From Belliella calami (lineage in GTDB: Bacteria > Bacteroidota > Bacteroidia > Cytophagales > Cyclobacteriaceae): a stretch of DNA of 64,000 nt. Within the stretch, counting starts at the first letter, position 1, and every line of letters starts with the position of its first letter. The notes beneath the pieces were generated by a model. It was not told the DNA's origin. It saw only the letters and a program-made list of their open reading frames with translations, and made no database searches. Position numbers and translations under genes: made by a program. The stretch spans positions 81,914-145,913 of the forward strand of contig NZ_JAKZGS010000011.1 in NCBI RefSeq assembly GCF_022549695.1, written 5' to 3'. Of the stretch, positions 45,373 through 53,045 are shown piece by piece.

Positions 45373-47274
45373 ATGATCGATAGTAAGGAGTATGCCGTGA
45401 AAAAGCAAAATAAAAAAAGTGATGACATTTTTTATGCTTCATTAGTTGATTTTTTTAATCCATTGTTTTTAATAAAGCAAGATCAAATAGAAATGCTTAA
45501 GAAAGCATCTAAATCTTATTTCAAAGGAATGATTCTTTTAGATAATGTAATCGATGGAGATCTTAATAAGTACTTCCTTTATGATGCAATTCAATTGTTT
45601 GAGAATGCAATAAAAGAATTGAGTGTGCATTTTCATAGCTCTCATATTTTTTGGAGTGATTTTGAAAAATTAAAAGCCTTTTATTTTACTACTATTAAAA
45701 ATGAAAAAAAAATTAGTAATGGGCAAGAGCATATAAGTGAACTTGAATTTGAGAGTATAGCCAAGGGTAAATCTTCAATATGCTATGTGATAATTCATGC
45801 ACTTAGATATCTTTCAAGCACTGAGGAACGAAATGAAAAAGTTGCTTTTGAACTCTTAAAATGTCTAGAAGAAATTCATATCGCTTTTCAATATCAAGAT
45901 GATATAGACGATTTTTATAAAGATTTGGTTTTTGGGCAACGCACTTATGCTCATGTATTGGTTGAGAAAGGGCTTGGAGTTGTTAATAAAATTCAGGTGA
46001 ATGATAAATTTAAGTTACTCCATAAATATTTATACGTTTCTGGGATTGCTGAAAAGTTAATAGAAAATGCAATAAATCATTTTTTAAATGCAAGAGAAAT
46101 TTCGAGCCGCTTTGAACTCGATGAACTTAACAAGTTTCTTGAAATTGAAGTGAAAAAATGTAAAGCTCAAATCTCAGAGATTAATCTGCTAATTTCAAAG
46201 GCAAAAACAAAAAGTACCCATAAAATTGAAAAATTGGAAAGGGTGGAGTCTAATCTTGATTTTCTAGTTAAAGATTCTATTGTAAAAGGTGTTGAATTTT
46301 TAAAAAGTAGTATAGATGGAAACGGTCAATTGTCAGACTTTATCACAGGGGCTGGAATAGGAAAAGATTGGGTTTCTTACTATAGCGCATTTATGTTATC
46401 TGGGTTTGAGGATTCTAAAGATATCAAAATTGATTTTAAGTTATCAAACGTTTTTTTGTTTTGTAACGAGGCTTCAATAGGGTATAACAAATCCGTTATT
46501 CAAGATGCAGATTCATTAGCATTTTTTTTGGCAGCACAATTTTTAAATTTCCATGGGGATCTCTCAATTAGAAAGTTAAATGAATTGAAAAATTTTCAGC
46601 ATAAAAATGGTGGTTGGAGTACTTATAATAAAGAAAATGAATTAAGAGAAATCTTGAACCTTTCAAACCACCAAAGTGTGGAAGGCTGGCTTTCTCCACA
46701 TAATTGCGTCTCGGCAAGTATTTGCTATATTTTATCTCTAATTCCTGAAATGTATGATGATTTCCTCAATACTGCGAAATACTTGAAAAGTAAAATACTG
46801 CCCAATGGAGAAATACAGTCCTATTGGTGGTCTAGCTCAATCTATGCAACTGCATGGACAGTTATCGCATTTAGTCAAGATCAAAATTTAAAAAATAAAT
46901 GTGTATCATCAGTCAATTGGTTAATTAGAAATCAATCTGAAACTGGGGGCTGGCTAGATCCTTTTTCTAGGAAAGAGAGTTTTTTTTATACTGCATTAGC
47001 TTTGAGAGCACTATGCGAGTACAATTTCGAAGATAATAGAACATATATTTTGAAAGGATTCAGATTCATTTTGAATAATCAACTGATTGATGGAAGCTGG
47101 GTGTCAGAAAGAATATTAGCTATTCCTGCTACTGACGTGAAAAATCAAGAAGATGTAATTTCTTGGAGAAAAAGCTCTTTTGGTGTTAATGTTTTAGTAG
47201 ATGATTATAAGAAAGTATTTACTACAGTTTCAGTAGTTGGTGCACTTTTAAAATTTAAGTCTATAAAGATATGA
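45373..47274 (+). CDS. Fused isoprenyl-synthase-like and terpene-cyclase-like (QW-repeat) enzyme
   Basis: 633 residues. The N-terminal half (about 30-275) is all-helical with two Asp-rich sites 119 residues apart: D57NVID61 and D176DIDD180 in FQYQDDIDDFYKD. That is the layout of class I isoprenoid synthases. The C-terminal half (about 300-630) is a squalene-cyclase-like alpha-barrel with three exact QxxxGxW motifs (409-415, 521-527, 570-576) and a DxDS box at 378-381, close to the class II DxDD acid. In known bifunctional terpene synthases the class II part normally comes first, so the order here is reversed. It overlaps the M50 gene by 4 bases. Isoprenoid chemistry is inferred; the acceptor is unknown. 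Confidence 0.75.
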   Translation: MIDSKEYAVKKQNKKSDDIFYASLVDFFNPLFLIKQDQIEMLKKASKSYFKGMILLDNVIDGDLNKYFLYDAIQLFENAIKELSVHFHSSHIFWSDFEKLKAFYFTTIKNEKKISNGQEHISELEFESIAKGKSSICYVIIHALRYLSSTEERNEKVAFELLKCLEEIHIAFQYQDDIDDFYKDLVFGQRTYAHVLVEKGLGVVNKIQVNDKFKLLHKYLYVSGIAEKLIENAINHFLNAREISSRFELDELNKFLEIEVKKCKAQISEINLLISKAKTKSTHKIEKLERVESNLDFLVKDSIVKGVEFLKSSIDGNGQLSDFITGAGIGKDWVSYYSAFMLSGFEDSKDIKIDFKLSNVFLFCNEASIGYNKSVIQDADSLAFFLAAQFLNFHGDLSIRKLNELKNFQHKNGGWSTYNKENELREILNLSNHQSVEGWLSPHNCVSASICYILSLIPEMYDDFLNTAKYLKSKILPNGEIQSYWWSSSIYATAWTVIAFSQDQNLKNKCVSSVNWLIRNQSETGGWLDPFSRKESFFYTALALRALCEYNFEDNRTYILKGFRFILNNQLIDGSWVSERILAIPATDVKNQEDVISWRKSSFGVNVLVDDYKKVFTTVSVVGALLKFKSIKI

Positions 47275-48449
47275 TTTTTTTAAAAGAACATATCATTACC
47301 CCGTTTGATAAAAATAGGTGGGTGGTAAATACAAATGATGGAATTCATCTCTTGATAAATAATGAAACAAGAAAACTCCTGAATATTGTTGTGAATTGCA
47401 CCGATTTAGGTAGTGCAACATCTCAGTTCAACGATGAATATTCTCAAAATCTTAGCCTAAATGATTTTGAATGTTTGATAGTAAACAAGTTTAGTGGTTC
47501 AGGTATTCTTGTCAATTTTGAGAGTAATTTAAAAAAAAGCTACATGTCAATAAAAATACCTTTGCTAAGTTCAAAATTAGCAGGATATGTTTCTCAACCT
47601 TTTAAGCATTTATTCAATCCATTAATTTTTTGGTTTAGCCTAATGTTATATAGTACTCTCTTGATTTTTTTATCAATAAAGTATTTTTCATTTGATTTTG
47701 ATTCAATACGGTTATTGGATTTAGTGTCCTTTTCAGTCCTTTTTTATACTTCTATGCTCATTCATGAATTAGGGCATATTGCAGCTTGCAAGTATTTTAA
47801 GGTGAAACATGGTGAGATTGGTTTTGGTTTTTATTTGATATTTCCTGTTGTATATGCCCAGATTACGAATGTATGGTCACTGAAAAAACATCATAGAATT
47901 ATCACAAATCTAGGTGGAGTTTATTTAGAACTTTTTTATGCTTCAATGATTAGTTTGTTTTTCTTATTTACTTATAATTATGTCTATCTATATGTGTCAT
48001 TATTAATTTTTATAAAAACGATATCGGAATTAAATCCCTTTATAAGATATGATGGATATTGGATTTTATCTGATTTGACAGATACGCCCAATCTTTTACT
48101 TAAATCCAACGAAGCTGTAAAAGCCTTTTTTTCTAAAGACAAAAGATCTGGTTTGTTTATGAAAGAAGGATTTATTTGGATATTGATCTATGGTATTATG
48201 AATGTCTTAATTGTGGGGTTTTATATGTGCATAATTTTGGTGAATTATTGGGAAGATATCCTAGATTTTCCAGCAAAAATCATAACAGCATTTCATGAAT
48301 TATTTTTGGGTTCGACTGAATCAATTATAACCCTTATTTCATTACGGTATTTATTGATCGCAGGATTTTATATCCTATTGTTAAAATTAGGAATATCACT
48401 ATTGGCTAGAATTCCGAGAAAAAAATCTTTAGAAAAAAACTTGGCTTAA
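47271..48449 (+). CDS. M50-type intramembrane metalloprotease with possible RRE-like N-terminus
   Basis: 392 residues. Residues 1-85 resemble a PqqD/RRE-type winged domain in strand-helix layout (GIHLLINNETRKLL, then FECLIVNKFSGSGIL). A polytopic site-2-protease-like part follows with zinc motif HELGH at 165-169 and the family's second motif NPFIRYDGYW at 255-264. This arrangement matches peptide zinc metalloproteases such as YydH that trim modified peptides in the membrane. It overlaps the upstream enzyme gene by 4 bases (ATGA) and is followed by the small Cys peptide, which is the obvious candidate substrate. Confidence 0.83.
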   Translation: MIFLKEHIITPFDKNRWVVNTNDGIHLLINNETRKLLNIVVNCTDLGSATSQFNDEYSQNLSLNDFECLIVNKFSGSGILVNFESNLKKSYMSIKIPLLSSKLAGYVSQPFKHLFNPLIFWFSLMLYSTLLIFLSIKYFSFDFDSIRLLDLVSFSVLFYTSMLIHELGHIAACKYFKVKHGEIGFGFYLIFPVVYAQITNVWSLKKHHRIITNLGGVYLELFYASMISLFFLFTYNYVYLYVSLLIFIKTISELNPFIRYDGYWILSDLTDTPNLLLKSNEAVKAFFSKDKRSGLFMKEGFIWILIYGIMNVLIVGFYMCIILVNYWEDILDFPAKIITAFHELFLGSTESIITLISLRYLLIAGFYILLLKLGISLLARIPRKKSLEKNLA

Positions 48450-48486
48450 TTGGAGTGTGTCAGGTTTGTTTATAATTAACACTCCA
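48450..48486. promoter_or_regulatory. Shared motif with inverted TGGAGTGT/ACACTCCA, site 2
   Basis: TGGAGTGT at 48451-48458 pairs with ACACTCCA at 48479-48486, 20 bases apart. The left arm begins the 13-mer TTGGAGTGTGTCA found also upstream of 45373. The element sits 24 bases before the peptide ATG at 48510. Confidence 0.55.
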
Positions 48487-48509
48487 TTAGATAATTAACA
48501 AATAACACA

Positions 48510-48695
48510 ATGAAACAAATTAATGAAGTGGTGGAGAACAATCTCCAGATTGCTCAACTTTTCGAAGTTGAAGAACTTGAAGAAAGAGTAGAGTTCGGGA
48601 AATGGTCAGGTAAAGCAGAAGGTGGTTATACCTGTAGCGGAGGGGATTGTGATGGGAAGATGAAAGTAGAGGCAACTTACACGATCAAGTTTTAA
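48510..48695 (+). CDS. Candidate precursor peptide with Cys-x4-Cys core
   Basis: 61 residues. The first half is an acidic helical leader (VVENNLQIAQLFEVEELEER). The second half is glycine-rich with TCSGGDC (Cys42 and Cys47), ending in a strand-like VEATYTIKF. It has no double-glycine leader. Position and size fit a ribosomally made, post-translationally modified peptide: it follows the fused terpene-cyclase-like enzyme and the M50 protease, has its own inverted-repeat element upstream, and is followed 12 bases later by a strong terminator. I do not recognise the family. Confidence 0.6.
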   Translation: MKQINEVVENNLQIAQLFEVEELEERVEFGKWSGKAEGGYTCSGGDCDGKMKVEATYTIKF

Positions 48696-48706
48696 AATCA
48701 AATTGG

Positions 48707-48741
48707 ATTGGCGAATGGTCAAAAACTATTCGCCAATTTTC
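48707..48741 (+). terminator. Terminator after the Cys peptide
   Basis: A perfect 10-bp stem (ATTGGCGAAT at 48707-48716 with ATTCGCCAAT at 48728-48737) and a T-rich tail. Its position right behind the 61-codon gene suggests a short, abundant peptide transcript. Confidence 0.82.
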
Positions 48742-48784
48742 CAAAGAATTGAGATTACTAAAAAAAATGAATTAATTTGTTATT

Positions 48785-50005
48785 ATGAAAAAAATTGCTC
48801 TTTGCCTGCTAATTATGTTTCTTTTTACTTTAGCATATGGCCAAAAGATAGATGGGTTTTTAATAGATGAACACTCCAAAGAACCTGTATCTTATGCTCA
48901 CATTTATTCCAGTCAAAGTAAAAAAGGAACGTTAAGCAACGAAAAAGGTCAATTTGAATTATCTGGACTATCTGAAAATGATACTTTATTTATTTCACAT
49001 ACTGGCTATGAGTCTTATAATAAATTTTTAACCAAAGACTGTTTTCAATCAGGATTAACAATCAATTTAAAACCTAAAGAAATTGTACTTGATGAAATAA
49101 CAGTTTTTAGTACAGATGTGGAAGAGATCGTCCAACGTGTAATGGATTATCTTAGATACAATCGCATAAACTATAAAAAAGGGTTTTATAGGCAAAGCGC
49201 TTACATGAATGATAATGCGACAGAGTGGATTGAAGCATTTTATGACGTTGCTATTTCTGCAAATGGGATTCAAGAAATTAAAATTGACCAAGCGCGTTTT
49301 GCCAGAATAAAATTCAATCCTGAAATTATTTTCTTTTCGCATGTAAATTTTTCTTACATGACTGTTGGTAATGTACTGTATTCTCCAATTTCAGATGATA
49401 CTTTTAATAGAATGATGAAACCTTTTGGGGAAAATTTTACCCACAAGTATCAATTTAATATTGAGCAAGTGTATTCAGAAGCCAATCAAGAGTTTATTGT
49501 TGTGAAATTTGAACCCAAACCAGAGTTTGCTGAAACAAATGCTATTTTTACTTATGGTGAATTCACTTTCAATACGACAACAAATCAGCTTATAAAATAT
49601 ATGGCATACATAGATCATTCATTAGGAGCGGCTGATATTCGTGGATATACTGGTACAAAAATTATTGAAGTTAAGAATCCCTCTCACTCTTTTGAATTTG
49701 TGTTTTCAGAAAAGTCAGGAGAAATAGATTATATCAGTGTTAATTATAAATATGATTTGATTCAAAATGGAAAGATTATACCATCAAAGGTGTCCTCTAT
49801 ATTTTTTACATACGAAGTACTTGAAAAAAAGCCTAAAAATCTCAGGCAGCCAAATATTGAGTTAGAAAGTGTAAAAAACTTTGAGCGTGCTAAATACAAG
49901 CCAAAATTTTGGAAAGATAATCCGGTAGTAAAGCTTACAGCTGAGGAAGAAGCCATAATAGCTTCATTCGAAAGAGAGAATGCATTTGGCACATACTTTA
50001 AATAG
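48785..50005 (+). CDS. Secreted CarboxypepD_reg-like protein, DUF5686-like remainder
   Basis: 406 residues. A signal peptide (hydrophobic 4-17, ending AYGQ) precedes an Ig-like carboxypeptidase-regulatory domain (about 20-95, DGFLIDEHSKEPVSYAHIYS, then LFISHTGYESYNKF). A beta-rich domain of about 280 residues follows, beginning with EEIVQRVMDYLRYNRINYKK, with features of the DUF5686 or related outer-membrane-associated families. The same architecture recurs in the protein at 55700. It lies downstream of the peptide terminator, so it may have its own promoter. A role as surface receptor or immunity-type protein is only a guess. Confidence 0.7.
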   Translation: MKKIALCLLIMFLFTLAYGQKIDGFLIDEHSKEPVSYAHIYSSQSKKGTLSNEKGQFELSGLSENDTLFISHTGYESYNKFLTKDCFQSGLTINLKPKEIVLDEITVFSTDVEEIVQRVMDYLRYNRINYKKGFYRQSAYMNDNATEWIEAFYDVAISANGIQEIKIDQARFARIKFNPEIIFFSHVNFSYMTVGNVLYSPISDDTFNRMMKPFGENFTHKYQFNIEQVYSEANQEFIVVKFEPKPEFAETNAIFTYGEFTFNTTTNQLIKYMAYIDHSLGAADIRGYTGTKIIEVKNPSHSFEFVFSEKSGEIDYISVNYKYDLIQNGKIIPSKVSSIFFTYEVLEKKPKNLRQPNIELESVKNFERAKYKPKFWKDNPVVKLTAEEEAIIASFERENAFGTYFK

Positions 50006-50013
50006 GAGGAATC

Positions 50014-50379
50014 ATGAACATTAAAAAAACAGTTTGTTTAATTGCGATCTTATGGTTTTGTATCTCTCAAAACTACGGGCAAAGAATCAAAAATCTTGAT
50101 AGTCTTATGACAACATGTTTTGTAGAAAAAGACAATTTTTCTTCCAGCTTAAAAATTAATGATAATATAAATTTAACTAATTTAATTTTAAAAAAATATA
50201 ACCCAGTATTTAAATATAACTTAAATTATTTAAAAGAGTATGAGTACAAGAGCTATAATATGAGAGAGTATTATATATTTCATAGACTTAATACCACACC
50301 AGGTTTTTTAAGGGATAGTTATCGCCTACCGCCTTACGTTGACCATCAGAAAGTGGAAGTAATTAAGAAAAAGAGGTGA
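50014..50379 (+). CDS. Small secreted protein, function unknown
   Basis: 121 residues. It has a signal peptide (hydrophobic 6-18, ending NYGQ) and a mature part rich in Asn, Lys and Tyr with strongly AT-biased codons. It follows the preceding gene by 8 bases. A Shine-Dalgarno-like AGGAGG at 50004-50009 overlaps the previous stop, which is unusual in this phylum. It ends just before the ABC fragment. No family recognised. Confidence 0.6.
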   Translation: MNIKKTVCLIAILWFCISQNYGQRIKNLDSLMTTCFVEKDNFSSSLKINDNINLTNLILKKYNPVFKYNLNYLKEYEYKSYNMREYYIFHRLNTTPGFLRDSYRLPPYVDHQKVEVIKKKR

Positions 50380-50390
50380 TTTATTAAATA

Positions 50391-51557
50391 CCTCTTGTAG
50401 AATCAGCCGAATTGGAGTCCCAACTTGTAGAATCGATTACCTCAGCGGGTACGATCAAAAGGTTTGGGGCTGAAGAACACGCCAATATCAAAACAGAGGT
50501 GAGGTTTGTGTCCTTGCTAAGGACAGTTTACCAATCTGGGTTGAACAATATCTTTTCGGGAACCTCTTCGGAAGTAATCTCAAGGCTTTTTACTATCATC
50601 CTTCTTTGGGTAGGTGCAGGTTATGTCCTGAAAAATGAAATAACACCCGGCGAACTGATGTCTTTTTATGCCCTGACAGGATACCTGACTGGTCCCGTTT
50701 CCAGTTTGATCGGTATGAACAAAACCATTCAGAATGCATTGATAGCGGCTGATAGGCTTTTTGAAATCATGGATCTAGAGGTAGAGAGTTCTGCCGATAC
50801 ATTTCCCATCAAAAAGGAAAATGTGGGAGACATCACTTTCAAAAACGTGAATTTCAGATATGGCTCCCGGGCCAATGTTTTTGATGACCTTAATATTACT
50901 TTTCCGAAAGGTAAAATCTCGGGAGTAGTAGGGGAGAGTGGTTCGGGCAAGAGTACCCTGGTATCCCTGCTCCAGAATCTTTACCCCCTCCAATCAGGCA
51001 ATATCCATATAGGGGAGCATGATATCAAATTTATCGACAATGTAAGTTTGCGACAAATTGTCTCCGTGGTACCTCAGCGCATAGACCTTTTTGCAGGGAA
51101 TGTATTGGAAAATGTGGCTTTGGGGGATTACCAGCCTGATATGCAGAAGATCGTCGGTATTTGCAACAAGTTGGGCATGATGGATTTTATAGAAAATTTA
51201 CCCAATGGTTTCGGGACATATTTGGGAGAAAATGGAGCATCACTCTCAGGAGGGCAAAAGCAGCGGATAGCCATCGCAAGGGCACTTTATAGAGACCCTG
51301 AAATCCTTATCTTAGATGAAGCCACAGCTTCCCTAGATCCAGGTTCGGAGCAGTTTGTACAGCAGACCATTCGAATGCTCGCCACCGAAGGCAAGACCAT
51401 CATCTTTATAACCCACAGACTGGCAGCAGTACAGGATTTTGACAGATTATATGTATTGGACAAAGGAAAACTGATCGAAGAAGGTACCCATACAGAGTTG
51501 CTTGCCAAAGAAGGCAAATACTTCGAAATGATCCGTAAGCAATTGGTGGTGCTGTAA
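50391..51557 (+). pseudogene. 5'-truncated peptide ABC transporter
   Basis: The frame opens right after a stop at 50385-50387 and lacks an obvious ATG; the first family-like residues are PLVESAELESQLVESI. It keeps the last transmembrane helices (LFTIILLWVGAGYVLKNE, YALTGYLTGPVSSLI) and a complete ATPase domain: Walker A GESGSGKST, signature LSGGQKQR, Walker B ILILDEAT and switch ITHR. The C39 peptidase and first helices present in full-length exporters of about 700 residues are gone. GC content is clearly higher than in the genes just upstream, matching the hlyD fragment. If translated from an internal TTG it could not form a normal exporter. Confidence 0.78.
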
Positions 51558-51610
51558 TGTTAAACGTTAAGCGTTCATCGTTAAACGTTAAACGCTTAAC
51601 GTTTAACCTT

Positions 51611-51656
51611 CTAACCTTCCAACTTTACAACTTTCTAACCTTTTAACTATTTAACC
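51611..51656. repeat. AT-rich AACCTTCCAACTTT repeat, right flank
   Basis: About 44 bases nearly identical to 44087-44130. Just to the left (51560-51606) are short GTTAAACGTTAA/TTAACGTTTAA inverted units. The pair of repeats brackets the broken exporter, the AT-rich insert and the terpene-type cassette. Confidence 0.7.
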
Positions 51657-51664
51657 AAAAAAAC

Positions 51665-52027
51665 ATGGAATTTATCAGACAAATTGAGAGATTGCAGCTG
51701 TTGAACAAGCTGGTAAGGGAGCAGCGGACAGGAAGTCCGGAGGAATTTGCGGAGAGATTGGGGGTGAGTAGAGCAAAGCTGTATTTGATGCTGGATGAAC
51801 TGAGGGATGAGGGGGTTGAGATTAGGTTTTCAAAGCGGTCAAATTCGTTTGTTTATGAGAATTGCAACGGGGTGTCAGTGGTGTTTTCTCTGAAGGTTCT
51901 TGGGTCAGATGAAGTCCGGAATATCTCTGCAGGAAAAATTTCAAATTATTTTCCAGCGTCTAAAATTTTAGACGGAACTATCTTTTCTTTGGTTTATGAT
52001 CAATCAGCAAATCAACATGCTAGCTAA
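51665..52027 (+). CDS. Small HTH regulator with repeat-derived C-terminus
   Basis: 120 residues. The HTH (QRTGSPEEFAERLGVSRAKL, then YLMLDELRDEG) and wing (FSKRSNSFVYENC) are related to the regulator at 45087. After about residue 85 the sequence departs from that relative. The last residues (YDQSANQHAS) are encoded by DNA that is the start of the P block and the R1 spacer (gatcaatcagcaaatcaaca, matching 58917-58936), so the original 3' end seems to have been replaced by repeat DNA. Probably a local regulator of the peptide cassettes; it may still work, since the HTH is intact. Confidence 0.65.
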   Translation: MEFIRQIERLQLLNKLVREQRTGSPEEFAERLGVSRAKLYLMLDELRDEGVEIRFSKRSNSFVYENCNGVSVVFSLKVLGSDEVRNISAGKISNYFPASKILDGTIFSLVYDQSANQHAS

Positions 52028-52104
52028 TTCGATTTGCTTGGGAGAGATTGGGAGGACCCGATGCCCGGAAAAGGTTGGGAAAAAAATGAAAATTTATTTA
52101 GATT
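51995..52104 (+). repeat. P block copy 1, leader of the 52105 peptide gene
   Basis: Block of about 110 bases ending at the peptide start, with landmarks ATGCTAGCTAA, GAGATTGGGA, CCGGAAAAGGTTGGG and AAAATTTATTTAGATTATG. Nearly the same block precedes the peptide genes at 53672 and 59022, and decayed copies occur at 54721 and 61846. A frame with MKIYLDYEQFKRIEF crosses the peptide start in another frame. Confidence 0.8.
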
Positions 52105-52284
52105 ATGAACAATTTAAAAGAATTGAGTTTTGAGGAGATGCAGGAGGTAGATGGGGGAGGTTGGATGATCATTGCAGGGATTTTTGCAGTTGCAATTTTG
52201 ACAGACATGGCTATGAATCCTGGTGAAACAATCGAAGTATTTAAAAGAGGTTATGAAAAAGGAGCAGAAGATGGAAAAAATTAA
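52105..52284 (+). CDS. Double-glycine-leader peptide 1 (bacteriocin-like)
   Basis: 59 residues. The leader MNNLKELSFEEMQEVDGG ends in a Gly-Gly at 17-18, the cut site of C39-type exporters, and is followed by a hydrophobic, Ala/Gly-rich core (GWMIIAGIFAVAILTD) with a charged tail. The ATG is the one supplied by the P block. It overlaps the next peptide gene by 14 bases, suggesting a two-peptide unit. The leader is nearly identical to that of peptide 3 although the cores differ completely. Confidence 0.75.
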   Translation: MNNLKELSFEEMQEVDGGGWMIIAGIFAVAILTDMAMNPGETIEVFKRGYEKGAEDGKN

Positions 52285-52471
52285 TATAGAAAATTTCAAG
52301 AATTTGAGTGAGTCAGAACTTCTTCAAATTGAAGGCGGTGGTCTTACAGAAATAACAGCAAAAATAGTTGAATGTGCGGGATACTGTGTAGGATGGTTAA
52401 GTTCAAGAAAAGGTGCAACACCAGCACATCTTTCAGCATTGGATGGCCCTAATGGTAGGTGTACGTATTGA
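52271..52471 (+). CDS. Double-glycine-leader peptide 2, three-Cys core
   Basis: 66 residues from ATG at 52271; an in-frame upstream start at 52223 would lie inside the previous gene. The leader NFKNLSESELLQIEGGG has the consensus LSexEL...xxGG, and the core contains three cysteines (IVECAGYC, NGRCTY). It overlaps the previous peptide gene by 14 bases and is followed by a terminator-like hairpin. The Cys content suggests disulfides or another modification. Confidence 0.78.
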   Translation: MEKINIENFKNLSESELLQIEGGGLTEITAKIVECAGYCVGWLSSRKGATPAHLSALDGPNGRCTY

Positions 52472-52482
52472 TTTATAGCAAT

Positions 52483-52530
52483 AATTGATGTAAATCCATT
52501 TTAGAAAAAGGGGTTTGCATCAATTTTTAT
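52483..52530 (+). terminator. Terminator after peptides 1 and 2
   Basis: A 15-bp stem with G-T pairs (AATTGATGTAAATCC at 52483-52497 with GGGTTTGCATCAATT at 52511-52525) followed by TTTT. Confidence 0.8.
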
Positions 52531-52560
52531 TACTATTTGGTAGTAATTGAAATTTGTAAA

Positions 52561-52941
52561 ATGATGAAAAATATACTTTGCTCACCTAAAATATTACATT
52601 TTAAAAAGATTTTTATTCTTTATTTAATTGGTTATTTTCTTGCTAGCCACTACCGTTCATATCAAAATAGCCATAGTTTCTTTGATTTTGGGTTGGCAGA
52701 TTCTGGTGTTGGATTGGTATCTATTATTATTGTTTATTTGATTTTTACACCTCCAAGTAAATCAAGAATGCAAGCAAGAAAAATCTTATTTTTGGTATTA
52801 TTCGCTTATCTAAGCCAAGAGATTTATTGCTACTTTTTCCCTGGTTTTGTTGGGACTTTTGATTTCAAGGATATGATCTATTATGTTTTAGGGTTTGTAT
52901 TTGTGTATTGGTTTGATGTAAAGAGGAGGCGTGTAATCTGA
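52561..52941 (+). CDS. Small VanZ-like membrane protein, immunity candidate
   Basis: 126 residues from ATG 52561 (a TTG at 52537 is less likely). Four hydrophobic segments (about 15-30, 48-66, 75-90, 105-118) and a C-terminal SQEIYCYFFPGFVGTFDFKD followed by a Gly-containing helix and KRRR resemble the VanZ-like fold (F..D..D.....G). It follows the peptide 1/2 terminator, and a heavily decayed second copy lies at 60600-60950, so it is part of a duplicated cassette. A role in immunity to the neighbouring peptides is inferred from position only. Confidence 0.6.
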   Translation: MMKNILCSPKILHFKKIFILYLIGYFLASHYRSYQNSHSFFDFGLADSGVGLVSIIIVYLIFTPPSKSRMQARKILFLVLFAYLSQEIYCYFFPGFVGTFDFKDMIYYVLGFVFVYWFDVKRRRVI

Positions 52942-52951
52942 AGTCAAATTG

Positions 52952-53038
52952 AATTATGGAATGAAGTGGGCGATTATTTTCCATGGAGTCTATAATGCTA
53001 TCTTGATCATACCAGCAGTGTATTTTTATGAAGTTTGA
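52952..53038 (+). pseudogene. Fragment of a CPBP protease gene (3' end)
   Basis: About 86 bases match 63190-63276, the last 29 codons of the CPBP gene at 62629, with only a few changes (GMKWAIIFHGVYNAILIIPA encoded), including the TGA and the start of the following R1 unit. No upstream part of the gene is present, so this is a tail left by recombination. Confidence 0.85.
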
Positions 53039-53045
53039 ACGTGTA

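Noticed and set aside
50412..51557. Intact ABC exporter for the GG-leader peptides
   Set aside because: The C39 peptidase and first transmembrane helices are missing and the frame starts after a stop without an ATG, so it is called a pseudogene.
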